A stretch of 64,000 bases of DNA from the NCBI RefSeq assembly GCF_012767755.2, contig NZ_AP023189.1, positions 1,426,001-1,490,000 on the forward strand, written 5' to 3'. The translations under genes and the position numbers were made by a program. The notes beneath the pieces were generated by a model. The model saw nothing but the letters and a program-made list of their open reading frames with translations. It searched no databases and was not told the DNA's origin. Below, one piece after another: positions 1-7,858 of this stretch. Every line of letters starts with the position of its first letter. Positions within the stretch are counted from its first letter, which is position 1. The stretch is from Pseudomonas tohonis. GTDB taxonomy: Bacteria; Pseudomonadota; Gammaproteobacteria; Pseudomonadales; Pseudomonadaceae.

Positions 1-445
1 CCAGCAGGCGGTGCTTCTCCTCCTGGTTGGGGGCCAGGAACATCGCGTAGATCACCTGCGCGAACATCGCCGGCACCTGGCCGCCGACGCCCAGCGCCAG
101 GCCCTGCTTCTTGGCCTCGGCGAAGTCACCCTTGAACATCAGGCGCCACACGTCCTGCAGCCTGGCGGCATAGGCCTCGGCTTCCTCGGGCTTGCCGGTG
201 AAGCCGGTGTTGCCGGTCACGGTCATTTCCAGCGCCTTGGGGTTCTGGGTGGCCATGGTCACCACCCAGTCGGCATCCGGGAAGGGGTAGTCGGGGCCGA
301 AGCCACGGGTCAGCTGGGGCCAGGCCTGGCGCAGCTTGTCGCCGGAGTAGTCGTAGGCGGCCTGGTCGTAGGGGAAGGGTTTCCAGTCGTCTGCGACGGC
401 TGTGAAGCTGGCGGCAGCCAGCAGGGCAAGCAGGTAACGGCGCAT
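1..445 (-). CDS. Exported protein of unknown function, truncated at the left edge
   Basis: Only the first 148 residues are visible; the gene continues beyond base 1. The ATG at 445 opens a short basic-hydrophobic signal peptide (MRRYLLALLA...) with a likely cut before the DDW near residue 20, so the product is probably periplasmic or secreted. The rest is rich in aromatic and charged residues. A stretch around GDFAEAKKQGLALG resembles one helix-turn-helix of a TPR-like solenoid, but one motif is too little to assign a family. It lies downstream of, and on the same strand as, the GlxA-type regulator, about 130 bases away. I do not recognise the protein. Confidence 0.7.
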   Translation of the reverse strand, partial: MRRYLLALLAAASFTAVADDWKPFPYDQAAYDYSGDKLRQAWPQLTRGFGPDYPFPDADWVVTMATQNPKALEMTVTGNTGFTGKPEEAEAYAARLQDVWRLMFKGDFAEAKKQGLALGVGGQVPAMFAQVIYAMFLAPNQEEKHRLL

Positions 446-578
446 GGTTGAGTACCTTTTATTGTTGTTCTTCATCCGCCGTACCGCTGACGGAAAAGGT
501 TCGGACACCCCTCTGGGGACCATGCCCGGATCATAATTCGCTGCCGCCACCGGCCAACCCATCCTTGGGATGGCCGCC

Positions 579-1577
579 TCAGTCGCCCTTGTGCTGGAAC
601 TGCCTGCGGTACTGGTTGGGGGAGAGATTGGTGTGCTGGCGAAACAGTCGGGCGAAGAAGCTGGCGTCGTCGTAACCCACTTCGTAGCTGATGGTCTTGA
701 TGCTCTTGCGGGTCGCCGATAGGAGGCCCTTGGCTGTTTCGATGCGTAACCGTTGCAGGTAGTGCAGGGGTTTGTCGCCAGTGGCGGCCTGGAAGCGCCG
801 CATGAAGTTGCGGATGCTCATGCCGTGGTCGCGGGCGACGTCCTCGAAGCGGAACTTGTCGGCGAAGTGCTCCTCGAGCCAGTGCTGGATCTGCAGGATG
901 GTCACGTCCTGGTGCAGCTTCTGCCCGCCGAAGCCGATGCGCCCGGGGGCGTAGCTGCGCTGCACTTCGTAGAGGATGTCGCGGGAGACGGCCTGGGCGA
1001 TGCTGGCGCCGCAGAAGCGTTCGATCAGGTAGATGTACAGGTCGCAGGCGGAGGTGACGCCGCCGGCGCAGTAGAGGTTGTCGGCATCCGACAGGTGCTT
1101 TTCCTGGTTGAGCAGCACCTTGGGGAAGCGTTCGCCGAACTCGCGGAAGAAGCGCCAGTAGGTGGTCGCTTCCTTGCCATCGAGCAGCCCGGCCTGGGCC
1201 ATCCAGAACACGCCGGTGGCCTCGCCGCAGATGGAACTGCCGGCGGCATGGCGCTCGCGCAGCCATTGCAGGACCTGGGGGTGGCGCTCGCAGAGGGCGT
1301 CGAAGTCATCCCAGAAGGCTGGAAGGATGATGATGTCGGCCTCCTCCAGCGCACCGTCGACCGGCATGATCACGTCGCTGAAGCTGCGCACGGGCAGGCC
1401 GTCCGGGCTGACCAGGTGGATCTCGAACGCGGGCTTGAGGCCGAGGCCCTGGAGCTTGCTGTAGCGGAGGCTGGCCATGTGGAAGAAATCCTTGGCCTGC
1501 ATCAGGGTGGAAGCGAAGACACCTTCGGTGGCGAGGATGCTCACCCGTCTTAGGATGGGGGACTGCTGGTTGGTCAT
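579..1577 (-). CDS. GlxA-family transcriptional regulator (DJ-1/PfpI-like domain plus AraC DNA-binding domain)
   Basis: About 332 residues. Residues 10-190 form a DJ-1/PfpI (class I amidotransferase-like) sensor domain and roughly 225-325 an AraC/XylS double helix-turn-helix, ending in the family signature region SYEVGYDDASFFARLFRQH. The family usually activates catabolic genes in response to a small ligand. In the elbow that normally carries a cysteine (V-C-S/T-G-A-F), this protein has E-A-T-G-V-F, with Ala near residue 120, so the sensor domain is probably a binding module and not an enzyme. The gene is divergent from the acyl-CoA dehydrogenase, which is its most likely target; that is inference. 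Confidence 0.88.
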   Translation of the reverse strand: MTNQQSPILRRVSILATEGVFASTLMQAKDFFHMASLRYSKLQGLGLKPAFEIHLVSPDGLPVRSFSDVIMPVDGALEEADIIILPAFWDDFDALCERHPQVLQWLRERHAAGSSICGEATGVFWMAQAGLLDGKEATTYWRFFREFGERFPKVLLNQEKHLSDADNLYCAGGVTSACDLYIYLIERFCGASIAQAVSRDILYEVQRSYAPGRIGFGGQKLHQDVTILQIQHWLEEHFADKFRFEDVARDHGMSIRNFMRRFQAATGDKPLHYLQRLRIETAKGLLSATRKSIKTISYEVGYDDASFFARLFRQHTNLSPNQYRRQFQHKGD

Positions 1578-1640
1578 GGTCTTGTTCTTATAAGGGGAAA
1601 GCGGTCATTAGCCGGCTGGATCGTCTTATTTTTTGTCGCA

Positions 1641-1678
1641 ACTGTCCAGTGTGCGTCTGGTACGACTGTCCTACAGTC
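1641..1678. promoter_or_regulatory. Candidate operator between the GlxA regulator and the acyl-CoA dehydrogenase
   Basis: The heptamer ACTGTCC occurs at 1641-1647 and again at 1665-1671, 24 bp apart on the same face. The second copy is embedded in a perfect inverted repeat, GACTGT-CCT-ACAGTC (1664-1678). AraC-family proteins commonly bind direct repeats about two helical turns apart, so this fits a site for the adjacent divergent regulator. No footprint is known to me. Confidence 0.4.
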
Positions 1679-1724
1679 TCTGGCCTTCAACCTCGAACCC
1701 AGACGCATCCGCCAAGGTGACCGC

Positions 1725-2861
1725 ATGATTCCCAGAACCCTGTTCAGCTCCGATCACGAACTCTTCCGCGACAGCGTGCGCAAGTTCCTCGAACAGGAGG
1801 CGGTGCCCTTCCATCACCAGTGGGAGAAGGACGGTTACATCGACCGCGCGCTGTGGAACAAGGCGGGGGAGGCCGGGATGCTCTGCTCGCACATCCCCGA
1901 GGAGTACGGCGGCATGGGCGCCGACTTCTTGTACAGCACGGTGGTGATCGAGGAGATCGGCCGCCTGGGCCTGACCGGCATCGGCTTCTCGCTGCATTCG
2001 GACATCGTCGCACCCTATGTCCTCCACTACGGCTCCGAGGCGCTGAAGCAGAAGTACCTGCCGCGCATGGTGACCGGCGAGCTGGTCACCGCCATCGCCA
2101 TGACCGAGCCTGGCGCGGGCTCGGACCTGCAGGGCGTGAAGACAACTGCCGTGCTGGACGGCGACGAATACGTGATCAACGGCTCCAAGACCTTCATCAC
2201 CAACGGCTACCTGGCCGACCTGGTGATCGTGGTCGCCAAGACCGATCCCAAGGCCGGCGCGAAGGGCACCAGCCTGTTCCTGGTTGAGGCGGGCACGCCG
2301 GGCTTCTCCAAGGGCAAGCGCCTGGAGAAGGTGGGCATGAAGGCCCAGGACACTTCCGAGCTGTTCTTCCAGGACGTGCGCGTGCCCAAGGAGAACCTGC
2401 TGGGCCAGGCCGGCATGGGCTTCGCCTACCTGATGCAGGAACTGCCCCAGGAGCGCCTGACCGTTGGTATCGGCGCGCTGGCATCGGCCGAGGCGGCGCT
2501 GAAGTGGACCCTCGACTACACCCGCGATCGCAAGGCCTTTGGCAAGGCCATCGCCGAGTTCCAGAACACCCGCTTCAAGCTCGCGGAAATGGCGACCGAG
2601 ATCCAGGTAGGCCGCGTGTTCGTCGACCGCTGCCTGGAGCTGCACCTGCAGCGCAAGCTGGATGTACCCACTGCGGCGATGCTCAAGTACTGGGGCACCG
2701 ACCTGCAATGCAAGGTGCTGGACGAATGCGTCCAGTTGCACGGCGGCTACGGCTTCATGTGGGAATACCCGGTGGCGCGCGCCTGGGCCGATGCCCGTGT
2801 GCAGCGCATCTATGCGGGCACCAACGAGATCATGAAAGAGATCATCGCGCGCTCGCTGTAA
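1725..2861 (+). CDS. Acyl-CoA dehydrogenase, long-chain (LCAD-like) type
   Basis: 378 residues, full length for the family. It oxidises an acyl-CoA to the trans-2-enoyl-CoA with FAD, passing electrons to ETF. The FAD/substrate signature [13 protein letters not shown] is near residue 125 and the C-terminal signature [13 protein letters not shown] near 340. In the terminal motif [17 protein letters not shown] the position that is the catalytic Glu in medium-chain enzymes is Ala. The alternative base used by long-chain and isovaleryl enzymes, the Glu of LPQERL (about residue 246), is present. ATG at 1725 follows AAGGTG. Substrate is not certain; a branched or long-chain acyl-CoA is likely. Confidence 0.92.
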   Translation: MIPRTLFSSDHELFRDSVRKFLEQEAVPFHHQWEKDGYIDRALWNKAGEAGMLCSHIPEEYGGMGADFLYSTVVIEEIGRLGLTGIGFSLHSDIVAPYVLHYGSEALKQKYLPRMVTGELVTAIAMTEPGAGSDLQGVKTTAVLDGDEYVINGSKTFITNGYLADLVIVVAKTDPKAGAKGTSLFLVEAGTPGFSKGKRLEKVGMKAQDTSELFFQDVRVPKENLLGQAGMGFAYLMQELPQERLTVGIGALASAEAALKWTLDYTRDRKAFGKAIAEFQNTRFKLAEMATEIQVGRVFVDRCLELHLQRKLDVPTAAMLKYWGTDLQCKVLDECVQLHGGYGFMWEYPVARAWADARVQRIYAGTNEIMKEIIARSL

Positions 2862-2868
2862 GTCCCCT

Positions 2869-2896
2869 GGTCCGCCGCCGGGCTGTGCGGCGGACC
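2869..2896 (+). terminator. Hairpin after the acyl-CoA dehydrogenase
   Basis: A perfect 10-bp stem, GGTCCGCCGC / GCGGCGGACC, with an 8-base loop starts 7 bases after the stop codon. The downstream tract is CCTTCCT, not a clean U-run, so it may be a weak or assisted terminator. Confidence 0.55.
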
Positions 2897-2946
2897 CTTC
2901 CTGCAGGCTCCGGGTCTACCTTGTGTCGATCTTTTGGAGCCTGCTC

Positions 2947-3654
2947 ATGAGTTCTTCCCCCTTCGATGACTGGGACGGCAGCGTCCGCCACGCCGAGCGC
3001 CTGCAGGGCGATCTGGCAGCGCGGGTGCTGCTGGTCGACGATTTCACGCCGCTGAAGGTGGTGGCGGGCGTCGATGTCGGCTTCGAGGAGGGTGGCCAGA
3101 TCACCCGGGCCGCCGCCGTGTTGCTGGATGCCGATGACTACCGCCTGCTGGGCCAGGTGGTGGCGCGGGTGCCGACGTCCATGCCCTACGTGCCGGGGCT
3201 GTTGTCCTTCCGAGAGCTGCCGGCCCTGCTGGAGGCGCTGGCCGGGCTGCCGCAGCGGCCGGACCTGGTGTTCTGCGACGGGCAGGGCATCGCCCATCCG
3301 CGTCGGCTCGGCATCGCTTCGCACCTGGGCGTGGTCACCGGGCTGCCGACCATCGGGGTCGCGAAGAAGGTGCTGGTGGGGTATCACGAGGAGCCGGGTC
3401 TCAGGCGTGGCGATCATGTGCCGCTGGAGCACGACGGCGAGCAGGTCGGCTGGATGCTGCGCAGTCGCGATCGGGTCGCGCCGCTGGTGGTTTCGCCGGG
3501 GCATCGCGTATCCATGCACAGCGCGCTGGAGCTGGTCGTGCGGGGCTGTCGGGGCTATCGGCTGCCGGAGCCGACCCGGCTGGCGGATCGGCTGGCCTCC
3601 CGGCGGGGCGACATGCCGATTGCACGGGATGTCGCGCCGGGTCTGTTCGACTAG
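2947..3654 (+). CDS. nfi: Endonuclease V (deoxyinosine 3'-endonuclease)
   Basis: 235 residues. It nicks DNA one bond 3' of deoxyinosine (and other lesions) to start repair of deaminated adenine. Family motifs are in order: the metal-binding strand [12 protein letters not shown] near residue 35, the [11 protein letters not shown] substrate-wedge region near 80 and [19 protein letters not shown] near 115. GGAG at 2936-2939, 7 bases upstream, supports ATG 2947 over the in-frame ATG at 2923. The stop codon ends one base before the stop codon of the convergent aldo/keto reductase, leaving no room for a separate terminator. Confidence 0.93.
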   Translation: MSSSPFDDWDGSVRHAERLQGDLAARVLLVDDFTPLKVVAGVDVGFEEGGQITRAAAVLLDADDYRLLGQVVARVPTSMPYVPGLLSFRELPALLEALAGLPQRPDLVFCDGQGIAHPRRLGIASHLGVVTGLPTIGVAKKVLVGYHEEPGLRRGDHVPLEHDGEQVGWMLRSRDRVAPLVVSPGHRVSMHSALELVVRGCRGYRLPEPTRLADRLASRRGDMPIARDVAPGLFD

Positions 3655-3655
3655 G

Positions 3656-4693
3656 TCAGGGGGCGGGATTGGGCTGGCTCCGATGGATCTCGGCGATGCC
3701 TTCAAGTACCGCATCCGGCAGCGTCAGCTCGCTGCTGGCGAGGTTGCTCTCCAGTTGCCCCAGAGTGGTGGCGCCAATGATGTTGCTGGTGACGAAAGGC
3801 TGCGCGGTGACGAAGGCCAGGGCCATCTGCGCCGGGTCCAGGCCATGTTCGCGGGCCAGCGCCACGTAGCGCGAGCAGGCGGCCTGGGCCTGCGGGTTGG
3901 TGTAGCGGGCGAAGCGGCTGAACAGGCTGATGCGGGCGTTGGCCGGGCGCGCGCCGTTCTCGTACTTGCCGGAGAGCATGCCGAACGCCAGCGGTGAATA
4001 GGCCAGCAGGCCGCAGCGCTCGCGGATCGCCACTTCCGCCAGGCCCACTTCGAAACTGCGATTGAGCAGGTTGTAGGGGTTCTGGATGGAGGCGGCGCGG
4101 GGCAGGCCAAGCTGATCGGCCAGTTGCAGGAACTTCATCGTGCCCCAGGGCGTTTCATTGGACAGGCCGACATGGCGGATCTTGCCGGCCTTCACCTGTT
4201 CGGCGAGGACTTCGAGGGTTTCCTGGAGCGGGGTGAAGTCTTCGTCACGGTGCTGGTAGCCCAGCTGGCCGAAGAAGTTGGTGCTGCGCTCTGGCCAGTG
4301 CAACTGGTAGAGGTCGATCCAGTCGGTCTGCAGGCGCTTGAGGCTGGCATCCAGTGCCGCGGTGATGTGCTGGCGGTTGTGCTTGAGGTTGCCGCCACGG
4401 ATATGGGTGATGCCGTTGCCCGGCCCGGCCACCTTGCTGGCGAGCACCCAGTCGGCGCGGTCCCTGTTCCTGGCGAACCAGTTGCCGATGATGGTTTCGG
4501 TCGCCGCGTAGGTTTCCGCGCGGGGCGGGACCGGGTACATCTCGGCGGTGTCCAGGAAGTTGATGCCGTAGGATTTGGCACGCTCGATCTGCGCGAATGC
4601 CTCTGCCTCGGTGTTCTGTTCGCCCCAGGTCATGGTGCCCAGGCACAGGCTGCTGACCCTGATATCGGTGTTGCCGAGTTGGCGGAATTCCAT
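3656..4693 (-). CDS. NADP(H)-dependent aldo/keto reductase, Tas-like
   Basis: 345 residues, TIM-barrel aldo/keto reductase closely resembling E. coli Tas. Visible elements are LCLGTMTWGEQN, the catalytic Asp-Tyr pair in FLDTAEMYPVPP, and the active-site Lys in VLASKVAGPG. The histidine is in LYQLHWPERSTNFFG, which matches the Tas signature with a cysteine replaced by phenylalanine. The GAGGAG ribosome-binding site 7 bases before 4693 sets the start; the longer ATG at 4714 would bury that site in the coding sequence. It probably reduces a carbonyl metabolite; the physiological substrate is unknown. It is divergent from rplM. Confidence 0.9.
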   Translation of the reverse strand: MEFRQLGNTDIRVSSLCLGTMTWGEQNTEAEAFAQIERAKSYGINFLDTAEMYPVPPRAETYAATETIIGNWFARNRDRADWVLASKVAGPGNGITHIRGGNLKHNRQHITAALDASLKRLQTDWIDLYQLHWPERSTNFFGQLGYQHRDEDFTPLQETLEVLAEQVKAGKIRHVGLSNETPWGTMKFLQLADQLGLPRAASIQNPYNLLNRSFEVGLAEVAIRERCGLLAYSPLAFGMLSGKYENGARPANARISLFSRFARYTNPQAQAACSRYVALAREHGLDPAQMALAFVTAQPFVTSNIIGATTLGQLESNLASSELTLPDAVLEGIAEIHRSQPNPAP

Positions 4694-4733
4694 GCAGCGC
4701 TCCTCTGGTGGCAAAGATAGCTATCAAATCAGG

Positions 4734-4761
4734 TTGAAATTTTTCACGCAATCGGCATAAT
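4734..4761 (+). promoter_or_regulatory. Candidate sigma-70 promoter for rplM-rpsI
   Basis: TTGAAA (4734-4739), a 16-base spacer and CATAAT (4756-4761) make a good -35/-10 pair. Initiation near 4768 would give a leader of about 200 nt before rplM. Confidence 0.5.
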
Positions 4762-4778
4762 TCTGCGGCTTTCTTTGC

Positions 4779-4821
4779 GGGGATGCCTAGCTCGCGAAGA
4801 AGGAAGGTGGGGATGCCTAGC
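4779..4821 (+). repeat. 13-bp direct repeat in the rplM leader
   Basis: GGGGATGCCTAGC occurs at 4779-4791 and again at 4809-4821, exactly 30 bp apart, just downstream of the predicted transcription start. It is in no coding sequence and could be a protein site, an RNA element or a small local duplication. Confidence 0.8.
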
Positions 4822-4888
4822 CCGCCGAAACCCCCATGCCGTGTGCGGACGCGCTGACCCGAGCCCCCGATAGCGTCTGTTTCCGGCT

Positions 4889-4952
4889 GCCCTGTGTTGC
4901 CAGGGCGAGCACTATTCAGTAAGATCCGCCGTCTTATTTTCAGGGCGGCCCC
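4889..4952 (+). promoter_or_regulatory. Structured leader of rplM-rpsI
   Basis: Two hairpins lie in the leader: GCCCTG-TGTTGC-CAGGGC (4889-4906), and CAGGG/CCCTG around 4941-4953, next to the GAGG ribosome-binding site of rplM. The E. coli rplM-rpsI operon is autoregulated by L13 through its leader, so a similar role is plausible here. It is inferred from position only. Confidence 0.4.
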
Positions 4953-4966
4953 TGAGGCTATAGCGA

Positions 4967-5395
4967 ATGAAGACTTTTACTGCAAAACCGGAAACTGTTA
5001 AGCGCGACTGGTATGTCGTCGACGCTGCCGGTCAGACCCTGGGTCGTCTGGCCACCGAAATTGCTAGCCGTCTGCGCGGCAAGCACAAGCCGGAATACAC
5101 CCCGCACGTTGACACCGGCGACTACATCGTCGTGATCAACGCCGAGCAGGTACGTGTGACCGGTGCCAAGACTACCGACAAGATGTACTACTCGCACTCC
5201 GGCTTCCCGGGCGGCATCAAGGAAATCAACTTCGAGAAGCTGATTGCCAAGGCCCCTGAGCGCGTGATCGAGACCGCGGTCAAAGGCATGCTGCCGAAGA
5301 ACCCGCTGGGTCGCGACATGTATCGCAAGCTGAAGGTGTACAAGGGTTCTGCTCACCCGCACACCGCTCAGCAGCCCCAAGAACTGAAGATTTAA
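4967..5395 (+). CDS. rplM: 50S ribosomal protein L13
   Basis: 142 residues, the usual bacterial length. L13 binds 23S rRNA early in large-subunit assembly. The sequence is canonical: an [20 protein letters not shown] start, [29 protein letters not shown], and the family signature around [22 protein letters not shown] near residue 105 (given in part: [16 protein letters not shown]). It forms a two-gene operon with rpsI, 14 bases downstream, in the order found in most bacteria. Confidence 0.98.
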   Translation: MKTFTAKPETVKRDWYVVDAAGQTLGRLATEIASRLRGKHKPEYTPHVDTGDYIVVINAEQVRVTGAKTTDKMYYSHSGFPGGIKEINFEKLIAKAPERVIETAVKGMLPKNPLGRDMYRKLKVYKGSAHPHTAQQPQELKI

Positions 5396-5409
5396 CGGGA
5401 TAGTTCATT

Positions 5410-5802
5410 ATGTCGGCGACTCAAAACTACGGCACTGGCCGTCGTAAGACTGCAACCGCACGCGTATTCCTGCGTCCGGGTACTGGCAAGATTTCCATCA
5501 ACAACCGCAGCCTGGACCAGTTCTTCGGCCGCGAAACCGCTCGCATGGTCGTGCGTCAGCCGCTGGAGCTGACCGAGACCGTCGAGAAGTTCGACATCTA
5601 CGTCACCGTTCTCGGTGGTGGTGTCAGCGGTCAGGCTGGTGCGATCCGTCACGGTATCACCCGTGCCCTGATCAGCTACGACGAAGCCCTGCGCAGCCCG
5701 CTGCGCAAGGCCGGCTACGTGACTCGCGATGCCCGCGAAGTCGAGCGTAAGAAGGTCGGTCTGCGTAAAGCGCGTAAGCGTCCGCAGTACTCCAAGCGTT
5801 AA
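5410..5802 (+). CDS. rpsI: 30S ribosomal protein S9
   Basis: 130 residues. S9 lies at the head of the small subunit, and its basic C-terminal tail reaches the P-site tRNA. Family hallmarks are [18 protein letters not shown] at residues 6-23, [19 protein letters not shown] in the middle and the basic end [17 protein letters not shown]. It is cotranscribed with rplM and followed directly by a strong terminator. Confidence 0.98.
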   Translation: MSATQNYGTGRRKTATARVFLRPGTGKISINNRSLDQFFGRETARMVVRQPLELTETVEKFDIYVTVLGGGVSGQAGAIRHGITRALISYDEALRSPLRKAGYVTRDAREVERKKVGLRKARKRPQYSKR

Positions 5803-5819
5803 TACGACGCTTCGAAAAA

Positions 5820-5852
5820 CGCCCAGGCCCTTGTGGATCTGGGCGTTTTTTT
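5820..5852 (+). terminator. Rho-independent terminator of rplM-rpsI
   Basis: Stem CGCCCAG (5820-5826) / CTGGGCG (5839-5845), extended by an A-run before it, followed by seven T residues. It sits 17 bases after the rpsI stop. Confidence 0.92.
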
Positions 5853-5871
5853 ATGCCCGCGAAAACGCCCT

Positions 5872-5886
5872 GCGACAGCTTGTCGC
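5872..5886. other. Short inverted repeat upstream of petA
   Basis: GCGACA-GCT-TGTCGC, a 6-bp perfect stem in the 251-base gap between rpsI and petA. The rest of the gap is relatively AT-rich and should contain the petABC promoter. A second small stem, GGCCTG/CAGGCC, lies near 6012-6026. I could not pick a convincing -35/-10 pair. Confidence 0.4.
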
Positions 5887-6053
5887 ATGCGCGTAACCCT
5901 TATCTCTCAAGGCTTTCAGCAGTTTTGTATCCGGCTATTACCTTGTCAGGAGAGGGGGTTTTCTTTACCATTTGGCGAATTTTTTGCGCGGCTCGATTTT
6001 TACTTAGTAGAGGCCTGAACAACAGGCCACAAAAGCTGATGGGAGACGACTGA

Positions 6054-6647
6054 ATGAGCAATGACGGCGTGAATGCAGGCCGGCGTCGCTTCCTCGTAGC
6101 AGCCACATCCGTGGTGGGTGCTGCAGGAGCGGTGGGTGCTGCGATCCCGTTCGTGGGGTCATGGCAGCCCAGTGCGAAGGCCAAGGCCGCAGGGGCACCG
6201 GTGAAGGTGAATATCAGCAAGATCGAAGCAGGTCAGCAGATGATTGCTGAATGGCGCGGTCAGCCGGTATTCATCGTTCGCCGTACCGAGGAGATCCTCG
6301 GCAACCTGGGCAAGATCGACGAGCGCATGGCTGACCCGAAGTCCGAAGCATCCGTGCAGCCGACCTATGTCGATCCGCATAACCGCTCGATCAAGCCGGA
6401 GATCCTGGTTCTGGTCGGTCTCTGCACCCACCTCGGCTGCTCGCCCTCCTTCCGTCCGGAAGTTGCGCCTGCCGACCTGGGCGCCGAGTGGGTAGGTGGC
6501 TACTTCTGCCCCTGCCACGGTTCGCGCTACGACCTCGCTGGCCGTGTCTACAAGGCGCAGCCTGCACCCTTGAACCTGCCGGTGCCGCCCCACTCCTACG
6601 AGTCGGATGATGTCATCGTCATCGGCGTGGACCAGGAGAAGGCCTAA
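6054..6647 (+). CDS. petA: Ubiquinol-cytochrome c reductase, Rieske iron-sulfur subunit
   Basis: 197 residues. It carries the [2Fe-2S] cluster that takes the first electron from ubiquinol at the Qo site of complex III. The N terminus has a twin-arginine motif (GRRRFLVAATS, residues 9-19) followed by a hydrophobic helix, typical of Tat-inserted, uncleaved Rieske proteins. Cluster ligands are visible as CTHLGC (C124, H126, C129) and CPCHGS (C152, C154, H155). It is the first gene of petABC and overlaps petB by one base (TAATG). A GGGAGACGAC leader supplies the ribosome-binding site. Confidence 0.97.
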   Translation: MSNDGVNAGRRRFLVAATSVVGAAGAVGAAIPFVGSWQPSAKAKAAGAPVKVNISKIEAGQQMIAEWRGQPVFIVRRTEEILGNLGKIDERMADPKSEASVQPTYVDPHNRSIKPEILVLVGLCTHLGCSPSFRPEVAPADLGAEWVGGYFCPCHGSRYDLAGRVYKAQPAPLNLPVPPHSYESDDVIVIGVDQEKA

Positions 6648-7858
6648 TGAGCAAATTCATGGAATGGATCGATGCGCGCTTCCCCGCGACCAAGATGTGG
6701 GAAGACCATCTGAGCAAGTACTACGCTCCGAAGAACTTCAACTTCTTCTATTTCTTCGGCTCCCTGGCCCTGCTGGTCCTGGTGAACCAGATCCTCACCG
6801 GCATCTGGTTGACCATGAGCTTCACGCCGTCCGCGGAAGAAGCCTTCGCCTCCGTCGAGTACATCATGCGCGACGTCGAGTACGGGGCGATCATTCGCTA
6901 CCTGCACTCCACCGGCGCCTCGGCGTTCTTCATCGTGGTCTACATGCACATGTTCCGCGGCCTGCTCTACGGCTCCTACCAGAAGCCGCGTGAGCTGGTT
7001 TGGATCTTCGGCATGCTGATCTACCTCGCCCTGATGGCCGAGGCCTTCATGGGCTACCTGCTGCCCTGGGGCCAGATGTCCTACTGGGGTGCCCAGGTGA
7101 TCATCTCGCTGTTCGGTGCCATCCCCGTCATCGGTGGTGACCTGACCCAGTGGATCCGCGGTGACTACCTGATCTCCGGCATCACCCTGAACCGCTTCTT
7201 CGCCCTGCACGTGATCGCCCTGCCGATCGTGATCCTCGGCCTGGTCGTGCTGCACATCCTGGCTCTGCACGAAGTGGGTTCGAACAACCCCGATGGCGTG
7301 GACATCAAGAAGAAGAAGGACGAGAACGGCATTCCGCTCGACGGCATCGCCTTCCACCCCTACTACACCGTGAAAGACATCGTCGGCGTGGTGGTCTTCC
7401 TCTTCGTGTTCTGCTTCGTGGTGTTCTTCTTCCCGGAGATGGGCGGCTACTTCCTCGAGAAGCCGAACTTCGAACAGGCGAACCCGTTCAAGACCCCTGA
7501 GCACATTGCGCCGGTGTGGTACTTCACCCCGTTCTACGCGATTCTCCGCGCGGTTCCGGACAAGCTGATGGGCGTCATCGCCATGGGCGCTGCCATTGCC
7601 GTGCTCTTCGTCCTGCCGTGGCTGGATCGCAGCCCCGTCAAGTCGATGCGCTACAAGGGCTGGCTGAGCAAGATCTGGCTGCTGGTCTTCTGCGTGTCCT
7701 TCGTCATCCTCGGCGTGCTGGGTGTTCTTGCGCCGACCCCGGGCCGTACGCTGCTGTCGCAGGTGTGCACCATCCTGTACTTCGCGTACTTCATCCTGAT
7801 GCCCTTCTACACCAGGATGGAAAAAACCAAACCGGTTCCGGAAAGGGTGACAGGCTGA
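6647..7858 (+). CDS. petB: Ubiquinol-cytochrome c reductase, cytochrome b subunit
   Basis: 403 residues, multi-span membrane subunit holding hemes bL and bH and both quinone sites. Recognisable blocks are the IIRYLHSTGASAFFIVVYMH heme helix region (H at 87 and following), GYLLPWGQMSYWGAQ near 140 and the heme helix FFALHVIALP near 180. The Qo-site motif is PVWY (P289-Y292; bases 7511-7522) instead of the mitochondrial PEWY. A cytoplasmic loop rich in lysine (DIKKKKDENG) follows helix D. The gene overlaps petC by one base (TGATG), suggesting coupled translation. Confidence 0.97.
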   Translation: MSKFMEWIDARFPATKMWEDHLSKYYAPKNFNFFYFFGSLALLVLVNQILTGIWLTMSFTPSAEEAFASVEYIMRDVEYGAIIRYLHSTGASAFFIVVYMHMFRGLLYGSYQKPRELVWIFGMLIYLALMAEAFMGYLLPWGQMSYWGAQVIISLFGAIPVIGGDLTQWIRGDYLISGITLNRFFALHVIALPIVILGLVVLHILALHEVGSNNPDGVDIKKKKDENGIPLDGIAFHPYYTVKDIVGVVVFLFVFCFVVFFFPEMGGYFLEKPNFEQANPFKTPEHIAPVWYFTPFYAILRAVPDKLMGVIAMGAAIAVLFVLPWLDRSPVKSMRYKGWLSKIWLLVFCVSFVILGVLGVLAPTPGRTLLSQVCTILYFAYFILMPFYTRMEKTKPVPERVTG

